From the NCBI GenBank assembly GCA_038321965.1, contig JBBQFL010000012.1:25011-89010 (forward strand): 64,000 bases of DNA, read 5' to 3'. Position 1 is the first letter of the stretch, and the number at the start of each line of letters is the position of its first letter. Both the position numbers and the translations under genes were made by a program. This DNA is from UKL13-2 sp038321965. GTDB taxonomy: Bacteria > Pseudomonadota > Gammaproteobacteria > Burkholderiales > Usitatibacteraceae. Below the pieces are notes generated by a model. It worked only from the letters and a program-made list of their open reading frames with translations. It was not told the origin of the DNA and did not search any database. Positions 35,720-44,405 of the stretch are shown here, one piece after another.

Positions 35720-36153
35720 CACATCGCTCCGGTAAGGCGCATGACGGCGGTCACGATGATGCCGGATGCGAGGAACACCAGTACTGCCAACAGTGATCGC
35801 GGACTCAGTCGCGCTAATCCGCAGATGCCGTGGCCAGACGTGCAGCCACTGCCCATGCGGGTGCCGAAGCCGACTAGCAAGCCTGCGACGATGGCGGTGA
35901 GGTAGGCGGTGATGTTTGGGTTTGACGCAGTCTCGTCTGGCGAGAAGAATACGCGCATCGCCAGGCCGCTCGCTATCAGCCCGAGTAAAAATGCCCAGCG
36001 CCAAGCCTCGCGACTGCCTTCCGCCGCACGGTGAAAGATTCCTGAGATACCGGCAATACGGCCGTTGAACAGCATCAACCCGCCACTGGCGAGCCCGATC
36101 AATGCGCCACCGATGGCGGCATTGCGCCAGGCAATCCAAGCCGTTTCAAGCAT
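35719..36153 (-). CDS. YeeE/YedE-type transporter, first half
   Basis: A 144-residue membrane protein. GIFHRAAEG, GFGTRMGSGCTSGHGICG (two Cys expected to handle sulfur) and GLARLSPRSLLA are YeeE/YedE motifs. The start at 36153 overlaps the end of the persulfide dioxygenase gene by 8 bp, so dioxygenase, both transporter halves and DUF202 form one overlapping operon. Confidence 0.9.
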   Translation of the reverse strand: MLETAWIAWRNAAIGGALIGLASGGLMLFNGRIAGISGIFHRAAEGSREAWRWAFLLGLIASGLAMRVFFSPDETASNPNITAYLTAIVAGLLVGFGTRMGSGCTSGHGICGLARLSPRSLLAVLVFLASGIIVTAVMRLTGAM

Positions 36154-37165
36154 GATCGTTGGCCTCTTGCGTAATCGCTGCATTGCCGCGCAATGCCAGC
36201 ATTCCCCCGGTAACGTTCCATACATTGTCATGCCCGGCTCTGAGCAGTGCTTCGGTTGCAGCCAGCGTGCGGCGGCCGGTCCGGCAGATCAGGAATAGTT
36301 TGCGATGATTGTCTGCGATCGCGGACAGCGTTTCGACGTGATTGTGGTCGACGCGAACGGCATCCGGCAACGCGTCCGCATAGAAGTCGGCTTCATCGCG
36401 CAAATCAGCCAGCGCATCCTGAGATGGATCAAATTCACGCGCAAGATCGCGCGCCATCAGCATCGGTAGCACCGGCTCGCCGGACTGCAATGCGCCACCG
36501 TGACGATTGGCCGGTACCGCCTGCTCGATCTGACTCGGTGGCGCCAGATTGAGTCCCGCCATCGTCTGCCGAAAGGTATCGCGGTCCTTACCCGCCAATC
36601 GCGGGTTATGGCGCTTTTCGTGACCGATGGTGGAGCTGGCGCGGTAACGATAATCGTGTGCCGGCCAGACAGTGGTGTCATCGGGCAGCGCAAATAGTTT
36701 GCCAGTGATGCTGTCGTAAAGCTCGTCGCTGCTGCCGTTCTGGAAATCGGTGCGGCCACAACCCTCGATCAGCAAGGCGTCACCGGTGAAGACATTTCCG
36801 TTCCATAAATACGAAACGCTGCCAGGAGTGTGGCCAGGCGTCGAGATGACCCGAATCGCGCTGTCGCCAAGCGCCAACACGTCACCGTCCTGCAATGCCC
36901 GGTCGTGACCGACAGAGCCGCAGGAAACGCCGACCGCGCTGGTCGCACCCGTCGCCATCTTGAGTGCATTCGCACCAGTTTCGTGGTCGGCATGCACATG
37001 TGTATCGAGGACCCAACGTAAGTTCAGGCCATGGCGTGCAAGCTCGGAGAGGTCCCGGTCGGCATGCGCCAATACGGGATCGATGATGGCCGCCTCCCGC
37101 GAGGCGTCATCAATAACAATGTAGGTGTAAGTTGACGAGGGCGCGTCGAACAGTTGAAGCATCAT
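36146..37165 (-). CDS. Persulfide dioxygenase-like MBL protein fused to rhodanese
   Basis: About 339 residues. The first two-thirds is an ETHE1/Blh-type metallo-beta-lactamase fold: THVHADHETGA, STPGHTPGS, FTGDALLIEGCGRTDFQ and WPAHDY. The C-terminal third is a rhodanese domain with the active Cys in CRTGRRT. Such fusions oxidise glutathione persulfide to sulfite and can return it to thiosulfate. AAGGAG lies about 8 bp before the ATGATG start at 37165. It leads the overlapping operon with the YeeE/YedE genes. Confidence 0.9.
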   Translation of the reverse strand: MMLQLFDAPSSTYTYIVIDDASREAAIIDPVLAHADRDLSELARHGLNLRWVLDTHVHADHETGANALKMATGATSAVGVSCGSVGHDRALQDGDVLALGDSAIRVISTPGHTPGSVSYLWNGNVFTGDALLIEGCGRTDFQNGSSDELYDSITGKLFALPDDTTVWPAHDYRYRASSTIGHEKRHNPRLAGKDRDTFRQTMAGLNLAPPSQIEQAVPANRHGGALQSGEPVLPMLMARDLAREFDPSQDALADLRDEADFYADALPDAVRVDHNHVETLSAIADNHRKLFLICRTGRRTLAATEALLRAGHDNVWNVTGGMLALRGNAAITQEANDHA

Positions 37166-37403
37166 GCGAGTCTCCTTGTGGCTGAGGTACGCATTTTCCA
37201 TGCTGCCAGCGGGATTGTCGGTGACGTTTGTTACACACGACTAAGGAATGCGGAAACTGCCAATATCCCATTTTTGGACGGCACTGGCGGGCGCATTGCG
37301 TCGTTGTTACGCGTTTGTGTGGCCAGCCACACGGCACCCGTAACGCCTTGCATTGCATCCCGCCAGCGCCACCAAAAACGCGACATTGACAATTTCCGCA
37401 TCC

Positions 37404-38105
37404 CTAACTTGCGTTGCCCTGCGATAGGCGGTCGAGCGCCGTCACGTCCAGTACTTGAATTGCCTCGCGCGATTGCGCAATCCAGCCGTGTTCGGAAAAT
37501 CCGCGCATCACCCGCGACACCATTTCCCTTGCAACACCCAATTGATCGGCGATGGCCTGATGGGTGAGGGCAATGCGTGGCCCTTTTTCGACCAGCAGCG
37601 CTGCGAGCCGCTGATCGAGCTTCAGAAAGGCTACCGCTTCCACCGTCAGCACCAGGTCGGCCAGGCGTGCGCTCATCAGACCATAGAAAAAGCGTCGAAA
37701 CGCGGGCTCGGACGCGAGCAGATCGTCGATGGTTTCGGCTGACAGAGAAAGTACTTCAACGTCGCTGTCTGCATAGCCGCTGGCCATCAGGCTGGGAGCG
37801 GCAAACAGGCTCTCGGTGGAGACGATGCACAACTCACCTGCATGCACCGTGTACAGCGCGATGCTTTTGCCTTGTCCGGTTTCGCGCACCACCCGCACGC
37901 TACCCTTCAGCAACAAGGGAAATCCGCCACATGGTTCACTAGGAGAAAACAAACGCTGACCGGTAGTCATCTCGCGGTAGTCACTGCGCGAGATTACATC
38001 CGCCAAGCGTTCGCGGGGCAGTTGCGCAAGCGCAGGAAAGTGCGCCAGCACGCACGTTACCAGCGAGTCCATGGGTGGCCTAACCATTTTTTGGGTCTGC
38101 ATCAT
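37404..38105 (-). CDS. Crp/Fnr family transcriptional regulator
   Basis: A 233-residue regulator with an N-terminal cyclic-nucleotide-binding-like barrel (TTGQRLFSPSEPCGGFPLLLKG) and a C-terminal helix-turn-helix (THQAIADQLGVAREMVSRVMRGF). The Fnr N-terminal cysteine cluster is absent, so it is not an oxygen-sensing Fnr. It lies 238 bp upstream of the persulfide dioxygenase operon in the same direction and may control it (inference). Confidence 0.88.
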   Translation of the reverse strand: MMQTQKMVRPPMDSLVTCVLAHFPALAQLPRERLADVISRSDYREMTTGQRLFSPSEPCGGFPLLLKGSVRVVRETGQGKSIALYTVHAGELCIVSTESLFAAPSLMASGYADSDVEVLSLSAETIDDLLASEPAFRRFFYGLMSARLADLVLTVEAVAFLKLDQRLAALLVEKGPRIALTHQAIADQLGVAREMVSRVMRGFSEHGWIAQSREAIQVLDVTALDRLSQGNAS

Positions 38106-38178
38106 AAATGGTACGTCGTTCAGCGCTTTGGGTGGGATCCCAGCCTCGGCGAATGCTGCTGATGATTAAGAAACGCTA

Positions 38179-38661
38179 TCACGACCCAGAGTGCGGTGAC
38201 ACCTGCGATTGCTGGTAATTGGCAATGCCAAGTCGCGTGATCAGTTCCAGTTGCGTTTCGAGGAAATCGATGTGTTCCTCTTCGCTCTCCAGAATGTCTT
38301 CGAGCAATTCGCGAGAGACGTAATCCTTCACCGTCTCACAATGCGCGATGGCCACTTGCAGATCGGGGCGCGCGGCAAGTTCAAGCTTGAGGTCGCATTG
38401 CAAGGATTCGGCCACGTCCTCACCAATCATCAACTTACCGAGATTCTGCAGATTCGGCAGTCCTTCGAGGAAGAGAATGCGCTCGATGAGTTTGTCGGCG
38501 TGCTTCATCTCATCGATCGACTCGTGATACTCGTGAGCGCTAAGCTTGTCGAGTCCCCAGTTCTTGAACATGCGTGCATGCAGGAAGTACTGGTTGATGG
38601 CAGTCAGTTCGTTGTAAAGAATCTTGTTCAGATGCTGGATGACCTTCTTGTCGCCTTTCAT
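38179..38661 (-). CDS. bfr: Bacterioferritin
   Basis: A 160-residue ferritin. MKGDKKVIQHLNKILYNELTA (here 20 shown only in part: MKGDKKVIQHLNKIL) starts the four-helix bundle. The ferroxidase residues lie in NELTAINQYF, DEMKHADKLIERI and SEEEHIDFLE. The haem-ligand methionine in DEMKHAD is present. The frame is open upstream of 38661, but the family starts here. Confidence 0.94.
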   Translation of the reverse strand: MKGDKKVIQHLNKILYNELTAINQYFLHARMFKNWGLDKLSAHEYHESIDEMKHADKLIERILFLEGLPNLQNLGKLMIGEDVAESLQCDLKLELAARPDLQVAIAHCETVKDYVSRELLEDILESEEEHIDFLETQLELITRLGIANYQQSQVSPHSGS

Positions 38662-38898
38662 TGCAGCCTCGTTCGGTGTTGGGATGGGACGAATTTTAGG
38701 CGCGCGAGTCGGCGAATGCCAAGAACAATTGTCGCGAATACGAACGCATCGCAACGTCGTTCTCGTCAATCAAAGATCAGCCTGCGGAAGATACGGCGTC
38801 ATTGCGCGCCGACCATTGCGAACGAGCAGGAGATTTCTTTCTTGTGGTTGCACATCACGCGGCAACTGTCGAAGGGTTGAAATTTCGCTCTTTGCGGC

Positions 38899-40062
38899 TC
38901 ACAGCCGCATCGACGCGAACATGCGTGCATGTTCGCGCACGATGCGCGCTGTCGTGTCGGCATCCGCTTCCATATGCGTTGCACCTCGCTCAAAAGTGCC
39001 ACCGAGCAAAATGCCGTCTGCGCGCGGAAACATGTAGAGCAGGCCATCGCCGCTGCCGTGCGTACTGTAGTCGACGCGTTCATCGGCCGGCATAAATACC
39101 AGCTGGCCACGAACGGACGTGAGCTCGTCGTCTCCAAACAGTTCGCGACTGCCAAGACCGGTGCAGTTGAAAATGACCGGTTCATTCAGAGCCAACAGCT
39201 CCGGCAATTCGCGCATCTCTTGCACAACCAGTTTGCCGCCCGATTCGACAAACGCCTGCATGAGGTACGGCAAATAAATGGCGGGCTCGATGAGCATCGT
39301 CAAATGCCGCATCGCGTACGGCACCGGGAAAGGGTGCTCATGCGGCGCAAGTATGGCGATTTCCGGAAACAAGTCGGGCCAGCCGCGCAGGTAAAAGTTG
39401 CCGTCCGGGCTAACTGGCTCGCGACTCAAGTAATAATTTTCCTGCCAATTCACGCCCACGCCGCGCCCGACAAGTTTGCTGAATGCCGTGTGCGACAGAC
39501 GCAGCGCCTCATTGAACTGCACCGCGAATTCGGGACTTTCGCTGCCCGAACGAAATACAGACGTCGGCGCCCACTGGCCGCCAGCAACATTCGACGTGGT
39601 GTTCGGCGGCAAATCTTTGGCGTAAATGGTGACCTGCCAACCGCGCGCCTGCAGCAACCGCGCGGTGGAAAGGCCCATCACGCCGCAGCCAAGCACCGCT
39701 GCGCGGCGATCTGCACTGTCCGGCAATTCGCGCACCGCAAGTTCAGAAGAACCCCACGACAGAGTGATGCCGCCACCGCCATGACCGTAATTGTGGATGA
39801 TCAGCTTGTCGCCAAATTTTTCGCCGCGCACGACAAAGCCAGCGGCGCGAAATGGACGCAGCCCGACACGCGTGCGAATGATCGCATCCATGTCGATGTC
39901 CGGACGGGCAAAGGGACGTGTCGATAGCGGCCGCCGATAGTCGGCACCGCTCCAACTTTGCCGTGTCGCGCAGCCGCCGGCCGCACTTGCCGTCACAATA
40001 GCGGCAGCCTGCTTAAGCCAGGTGCGGCGGCTAAGTGGTTGATTGAGTATGGATTCAGTCAT
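38899..40062 (-). CDS. Exported FAD-dependent oxidoreductase, D-amino-acid-oxidase-like
   Basis: A 387-residue flavoprotein. The N-terminus SRRTWLKQAA is a twin-arginine leader, followed by a possible lipobox AAGGC. The dinucleotide fold has GCGVMGLSTARLLQARGW, and the DAO pattern continues with NTTSNVAGGQWAP. The C-terminal RADGILLGGTFERGATH also fits. DAO-type enzymes deaminate D-amino acids; a Tat-exported one would act outside the cytoplasm. The start at 40062 is the Tat leader's Met. Confidence 0.8.
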   Translation of the reverse strand: MTESILNQPLSRRTWLKQAAAIVTASAAGGCATRQSWSGADYRRPLSTRPFARPDIDMDAIIRTRVGLRPFRAAGFVVRGEKFGDKLIIHNYGHGGGGITLSWGSSELAVRELPDSADRRAAVLGCGVMGLSTARLLQARGWQVTIYAKDLPPNTTSNVAGGQWAPTSVFRSGSESPEFAVQFNEALRLSHTAFSKLVGRGVGVNWQENYYLSREPVSPDGNFYLRGWPDLFPEIAILAPHEHPFPVPYAMRHLTMLIEPAIYLPYLMQAFVESGGKLVVQEMRELPELLALNEPVIFNCTGLGSRELFGDDELTSVRGQLVFMPADERVDYSTHGSGDGLLYMFPRADGILLGGTFERGATHMEADADTTARIVREHARMFASMRL

Positions 40063-40180
40063 CAATGTTGTTTCGTTTCGTTTTTGGCCGATGGTAGGTT
40101 TAGATCGCATTCCGAGCGGCAACCAAATAGCCCAAGCGCGAACGAGCAATGATATTTCATGTTTTGCGACGCAATTGACG

Positions 40181-40245
40181 GTAGATCGCCATTCGGTGCG
40201 CCTTCCGGGCCAAAAACACGTGAAGAGGCCCGCCAATACTGGTTC
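40181..40245. repeat. Dispersed palindrome, copy 7
   Basis: Starts GTAGATCGCCATT, identical to copy 9, then GGTGCGCCTTCCGGGCC / GGCCCGCC arms and CAATACTGG. It lies between the DAO-like gene and the SoxZ-like gene. Confidence 0.6.
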
Positions 40246-40293
40246 TTTGCGCTCGATTTATGGTGTCTTTGCCCTGCAATATCGGCATGCCCC

Positions 40294-40641
40294 TTACGCT
40301 ACCCTGATCGCCGCACGATCGCTCTGCAGAAACCCGTTGTCGCCCTCCCAGTTGAAGACAAACCCGCCACTTGCCGTTGCCCGCGCATGAAACGTCAGGA
40401 AGGGATTTGCGGAAACTGCCGCATAGAGCGAAGCGCTGAAGATGTGCACGCCACTGCCTGTCGTCCCGTCTTCCTGAAATTTACACGTAAAGCGGCGAAT
40501 GAGATTTCGTGGTTGCATCTCGCCTTCGCTGCTGCGCCGATAACCGGTTTCCATCGGGTGCTGGATCAGCACGCGAATTTCAATGATCTCGCCGCGCTTG
40601 GCGGCGGTGGGGACGGTAATGAGAGTACGTGCCACAGTCAT
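40294..40641 (-). CDS. SoxZ-like sulfur carrier subunit
   Basis: A 115-residue immunoglobulin-like protein. VRVLIQHPMETGYRRS (as IRVLIQHPMETGYRR), RRFTCKF and AVSANPFLTFHARA match SoxZ. SoxZ partners SoxY in carrying sulfur intermediates in the periplasm. It follows the SoxY-like gene by 6 bp. No soxA, soxX, soxB or soxC gene is seen in the window. Confidence 0.82.
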   Translation of the reverse strand: MTVARTLITVPTAAKRGEIIEIRVLIQHPMETGYRRSSEGEMQPRNLIRRFTCKFQEDGTTGSGVHIFSASLYAAVSANPFLTFHARATASGGFVFNWEGDNGFLQSDRAAIRVA

Positions 40642-40647
40642 CTCTTA

Positions 40648-41097
40648 TTAGCCTTCGATGCATGCGGCGAGCGTGACCAACACATCGACGGTATGCGTCC
40701 AACATGATCCGTCGCTCATTCTTGCGACTGCGACCAGCTTTTGCGTGGTGGCAAGGCGGATGCGGGTAGCAACGTGCGCGCGGCCAGCAATCGGCCCAAG
40801 CGTGAACTGAGCGACATCGCGCTGTGGATTCTTTTCGTTGAAAATTGCGATGCCGACCACGTGGTCAGCGTCGGTCATCGGGCTCTCGACGGTTACCTCA
40901 ATGGGCACACTATTGCCGTTGTCGACCAGCGGTGCGATATCGAGTTTCACGCGGCCTTCGCGCAGGGAGGCGGCACCCGCGTACTCGCGTACGACTGCTG
41001 CAAGCGAATCGCTTTGTCCGAGGACGGCCGAGGGCTGTACCAGAACGCTTGCGGCGACGCTAGCGCTTAACTTGATGAAGGTGCGGCGCGAATGCAT
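40648..41097 (-). CDS. SoxY-like sulfur carrier subunit, variant tail
   Basis: A 149-residue protein with a twin-arginine leader (SRRTFIKLSA). The mature part fits SoxY: LDIAPLVDNGNSVPIEVTVES and the C-terminal cysteine. Canonical SoxY ends GGCGG with the carrier Cys; here the end is LAACIEG, so Cys146 is kept but the flanking glycines are not. It lies 25 bp downstream of the molybdenum hydroxylase large subunit, on the same strand, so it is probably cotranscribed with it. Confidence 0.8.
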   Translation of the reverse strand: MHSRRTFIKLSASVAASVLVQPSAVLGQSDSLAAVVREYAGAASLREGRVKLDIAPLVDNGNSVPIEVTVESPMTDADHVVGIAIFNEKNPQRDVAQFTLGPIAGRAHVATRIRLATTQKLVAVARMSDGSCWTHTVDVLVTLAACIEG

Positions 41098-41122
41098 TTC
41101 GGTATTTACGCCGCCACCGGCA

Positions 41123-43300
41123 TCACGCTTTCAAGCTATGGTTTTTCAGCGGCAAATCACGAATGCGCTTTCCCGTCGCCGCAAATATCGCGTTTAACAC
41201 CGCCGGCGCTGCGACCGCGATGGTCGGCTCTCCCACACCGCCCCAGAACCCACCTGAAGGCATCACAATGGTTTCGACCGCAGGCATATCCGCCAGTCGC
41301 AAGGAAGGGTAGTTATGGAAGTTGGTCTGCTCGATGCGACCGTCCTTTACTGTGCATTCCTGATACAGCGCGGCAGAAAGTCCGTACACAAATGAGCCTT
41401 CGACCTGCGCTTCAATCTGCTGCGGATTGACGGCGTGACCTGAATCGGTCGCGGCGACGATGCGGTGGATTTTAAGGACACCCTCGGTGCTGATCGAAAT
41501 CTCCGCGCAGGCGGCCACATAGCTGCCAAATCCCATCGTTTGTGCGAGTCCTCGAAAGACACCTGTCGGCGCTGGTTTATCCCAGCCGACGCGGTTTGCC
41601 ACCGCCTCCAGCACGGCCAGACTTTTTGGATTTTTCGACATCAGTTTGCGGCGCAGCGCCAGCGGGTCTTGCTTGGTGGCGGCAGCGATCTCGTCGATGA
41701 ACGACTCGAGATAGATCGTGTTCTGATTCAAGTTCACGCCGCGCCAGAATCCTGGCGGCACATGCGGATTGCGCATCGCATGGTCGACCAGCAGATTCGG
41801 GATCGTGTAGCAGAGCGACGCTTCCGGGCCGGGGGTATTCAAGCCTTGAAACACGACGGGGTCTTTGCCGTCGCGAATGTTCTGCGGTGCCACACCGGCA
41901 AGAATCGACTGGCCGGAAATGCGCACGTGCAATGCCGTGACCTCGCCCTTCTCGTCCAACCCCGCGACGAGCTTGCATTGGGTCACCGGATGGAATCGGC
42001 CCTGCGCCATATCCTCCTCGCGCGACCAGATCATCTTGATCGGGATGCCGGGCATTTGCTTGGCGATGGCGACGGCTTGTCGAACATAGTCTGTCGCGCC
42101 GCGACGGCCGAAGCCACCGCCCAGATGAATTTTGTACACCTCGCATTTTTCCGGCGGTAGTCCGGATGCTTCAGCGGTGGCCGCGAGCGCTGCCTCGCCA
42201 CCCTGCGTTGGCACCCACACCTCGCAACGCTCGGGTGTGTAGCGCACCGTCGCGTTCATGGTTTCCATGCAGGCATGATTCTGATGGGGGTACGAATATA
42301 CCGCTTCGATCTTGCGCACCGCGCCGGCCAGCGCCAGCGGTGCATCACCAATAGACGCGCCGACCACAGCGTCTTTGGCGTCCAGCCCGGCTTTCAATAC
42401 TTCGGCGAAGGCGGCACTTGAGGCCTTTGCATTGGGGCCTTCATCCCATTCGATCTTCACCGCTTCGAGTGCGGTCTTGGCACGCCACCAGGTATCGGCG
42501 ACGACGGCAACTGCCGTTTCGCCCACGCGCAGTACGCGCTTCACGCCTGGCATCTTGAGCGCAGCGGCGTCATCGACGCTTTTCACCTTGCCGCCAAACA
42601 CCGGGCAATCCATCACTGCCGCATTCAACATGTCAGGCAGCTTGAGATCCATGCCGTAGACTTGCTTGCCAGTGGTTTTATCGACTGTGTCAAGTCGCGC
42701 CAGACGCTTACCGGCGAGCTTCCAGTCCTTTGGATCCTTGAGTTTCACATCGGTCGGTGGCGTGAGTTTCGCCGCTGCTGCCGCGACTTTGCCGTAGTTG
42801 GTGCTGTGTTTTGACGCCGCATGGGAAATGATCCCCTTGTCGACGGTACATTCGGCAACTGGCACCCTCCATTCATCGGCAGCGGCCTGCACCAGCATCA
42901 TGCGGGCGATTGCGCCGCCCTTGCGCACATAGTCCTGCGAGCCACGAATGCCCCGACTGCCGCCAGTACCGAAATCGCCCCACGGGCGCTTGCGCGCAAG
43001 ACTCTGGCCGGGTGTCGGATATTCGGTGGTGACTTTTGCCCAGTCGCATTCGAGTTCTTCCGCCACCAGTTGCGCGAGCCCGGTGAGCGATCCCTGGCCC
43101 ATTTCGGAGCGGGCGATGCGAATGACCACGGTGTCGTCCGCTTTGACGACGACCCATGCGTTGATTTCGTCTGTAGTGGCTTGTGCCTCAGCGTCTTTTA
43201 CAAATGGGATATTGAAGGCGACGACGAGGCTGCCAGCTGTCGCGGCGGAACCTTGGATGAATGTGCGGCGGGAGGGATTGGCGACGCTGGCGGTTTTCAT
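41123..43300 (-). CDS. Molybdenum hydroxylase large subunit (IorB / xanthine dehydrogenase family)
   Basis: A 725-residue molybdopterin-binding subunit with a Tat leader (SRRTFIQGSAATAG). Segments such as ARSEMGQGSLTGLAQLVAEEL, IHLGGGFGRRG, MRNPHVPPGFWRGV and the catalytic Glu in GVGEPTIAVAAPAVLNAI identify the isoquinoline 1-oxidoreductase/aldehyde oxidase branch. The ATG overlaps the small-subunit stop (ATGA). Substrate unknown. Exported location follows from the Tat leader. Confidence 0.9.
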   Translation of the reverse strand: MKTASVANPSRRTFIQGSAATAGSLVVAFNIPFVKDAEAQATTDEINAWVVVKADDTVVIRIARSEMGQGSLTGLAQLVAEELECDWAKVTTEYPTPGQSLARKRPWGDFGTGGSRGIRGSQDYVRKGGAIARMMLVQAAADEWRVPVAECTVDKGIISHAASKHSTNYGKVAAAAAKLTPPTDVKLKDPKDWKLAGKRLARLDTVDKTTGKQVYGMDLKLPDMLNAAVMDCPVFGGKVKSVDDAAALKMPGVKRVLRVGETAVAVVADTWWRAKTALEAVKIEWDEGPNAKASSAAFAEVLKAGLDAKDAVVGASIGDAPLALAGAVRKIEAVYSYPHQNHACMETMNATVRYTPERCEVWVPTQGGEAALAATAEASGLPPEKCEVYKIHLGGGFGRRGATDYVRQAVAIAKQMPGIPIKMIWSREEDMAQGRFHPVTQCKLVAGLDEKGEVTALHVRISGQSILAGVAPQNIRDGKDPVVFQGLNTPGPEASLCYTIPNLLVDHAMRNPHVPPGFWRGVNLNQNTIYLESFIDEIAAATKQDPLALRRKLMSKNPKSLAVLEAVANRVGWDKPAPTGVFRGLAQTMGFGSYVAACAEISISTEGVLKIHRIVAATDSGHAVNPQQIEAQVEGSFVYGLSAALYQECTVKDGRIEQTNFHNYPSLRLADMPAVETIVMPSGGFWGGVGEPTIAVAAPAVLNAIFAATGKRIRDLPLKNHSLKA

Positions 43301-43809
43301 GCTTCACCTCCATTGACGTGTTGGATGTTGAGCGCGTTGGCGACTTTCTTTGCACCGGCCATTTCCTTCGCGGCAGCCTTGATGGCGGTGCGCACGCGGT
43401 TGTAGGTTCCGCATCGACAGATATTTGTCATCGCATCGTCGATCTGTTTGTCGGACGGATTCGGCGTGGCCTTGAGAAGCGCTGTTGCAGCCATGATCAT
43501 GCCCGACTGGCAGAAACCACATTGCGGCACATCGAGCGCGACCCAGGCCTTTTGCAAAGGGTGCGAGCCGTCTTTTGAGAGACCTTCGATGGTGACTATT
43601 TTCTCTGTCGCGTTGACCGTGGAAGCGGGCCGAACGCACGAGCGCGTCGGCACGCCGTTAATATGCACCGTGCAGGCGCCGCACTGAGCGATGCCGCAGC
43701 CGTACTTGGTGCCCGTCATGCCTAACTGTTCGCGTAACACCCAAAGCAGAGGTGTACCTTCTTCAGCTGTGTAATCGACAACCTTCCCGTTTACGTTCAG
43801 TTTTGCCAT
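43297..43809 (-). CDS. Molybdenum hydroxylase 2Fe-2S small subunit (IorA-like)
   Basis: A 170-residue protein with two [2Fe-2S] clusters: the plant-type site GCGIAQCGACTVHI and the helical-domain site CGFCQSG with CRCGTYNRVR. It transfers electrons from the molybdenum subunit. It has no leader of its own and is expected to be exported with the Tat-tagged large subunit. The start at 43809 begins at the family N-terminus MAKLNVNG. Confidence 0.93.
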   Translation of the reverse strand: MAKLNVNGKVVDYTAEEGTPLLWVLREQLGMTGTKYGCGIAQCGACTVHINGVPTRSCVRPASTVNATEKIVTIEGLSKDGSHPLQKAWVALDVPQCGFCQSGMIMAATALLKATPNPSDKQIDDAMTNICRCGTYNRVRTAIKAAAKEMAGAKKVANALNIQHVNGGEA

Positions 43810-44405
43810 GTCGCGCTCCTTGAATGAGGATGCGTGATTATCACCCGATGCGGGACACAATTTGTACGGTTCCGGTAAAAAGGAACTTCACTTGGATTGC
43901 CGATTCAATAGTGCGAGGTCTATTTGTGTCGTGACGATGCACTCTTGGCTTTAACCCACGCATTTATTGGCTTGTAATGTGCCGATTTTGGCGTTCGCGG
44001 AAATAAACTCGTAGCTCTCTCACCATTCGGGAATAAGTCGAAAAGCGCCGGACAATTACTGTCATAACTCGTCTGCAGACGCTGGTTGCGATTGATCGCT
44101 TTGTCGATTTCTATTGACCAGTGTGCGGGTATTGACCGATCGTTTCAGACGTCCAATTTGATCGGCCGCACTTGAACTGTAGCTGCCGTTTGACGCCGAG
44201 CTCCAATTCGCCCCAAAGTGGCTGGCTGCACCACTTAAACAGAAACACTGCGCGCGCGAGTCGGGAGAACTGCGATTTTCTTCGCTTGTGCTTCGCCCTA
44301 GTCCACTCTTGAGGTTCTGATCCGCACTGGTGCTAGAGTTTTGTTACCGACTGGGCGCTACACGACGAACGTAACACCGCAAAATCAAACATTCATCGGG
44401 TGAGG
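43810..44405. other. 596-bp gap without a gene; half copy of the dispersed palindrome
   Basis: No coding region is supported on either strand. At 44321-44341 the sequence GATCCGCACTGGTGCTAGAG matches one end of the dispersed palindrome family (compare CCGCACCAGTGCTAGAG at 52384). The promoter of the hydroxylase operon should lie at its left end, but I see no clear hexamers. Confidence 0.4.

Noticed and set aside
37218..37242. Possible operator GTCGGTGACGTTTGTTACACACGAC upstream of persulfide dioxygenase
   Set aside because: Only the outer GTCG/CGAC bases pair well; too weak to call a binding site for the Crp/Fnr regulator.
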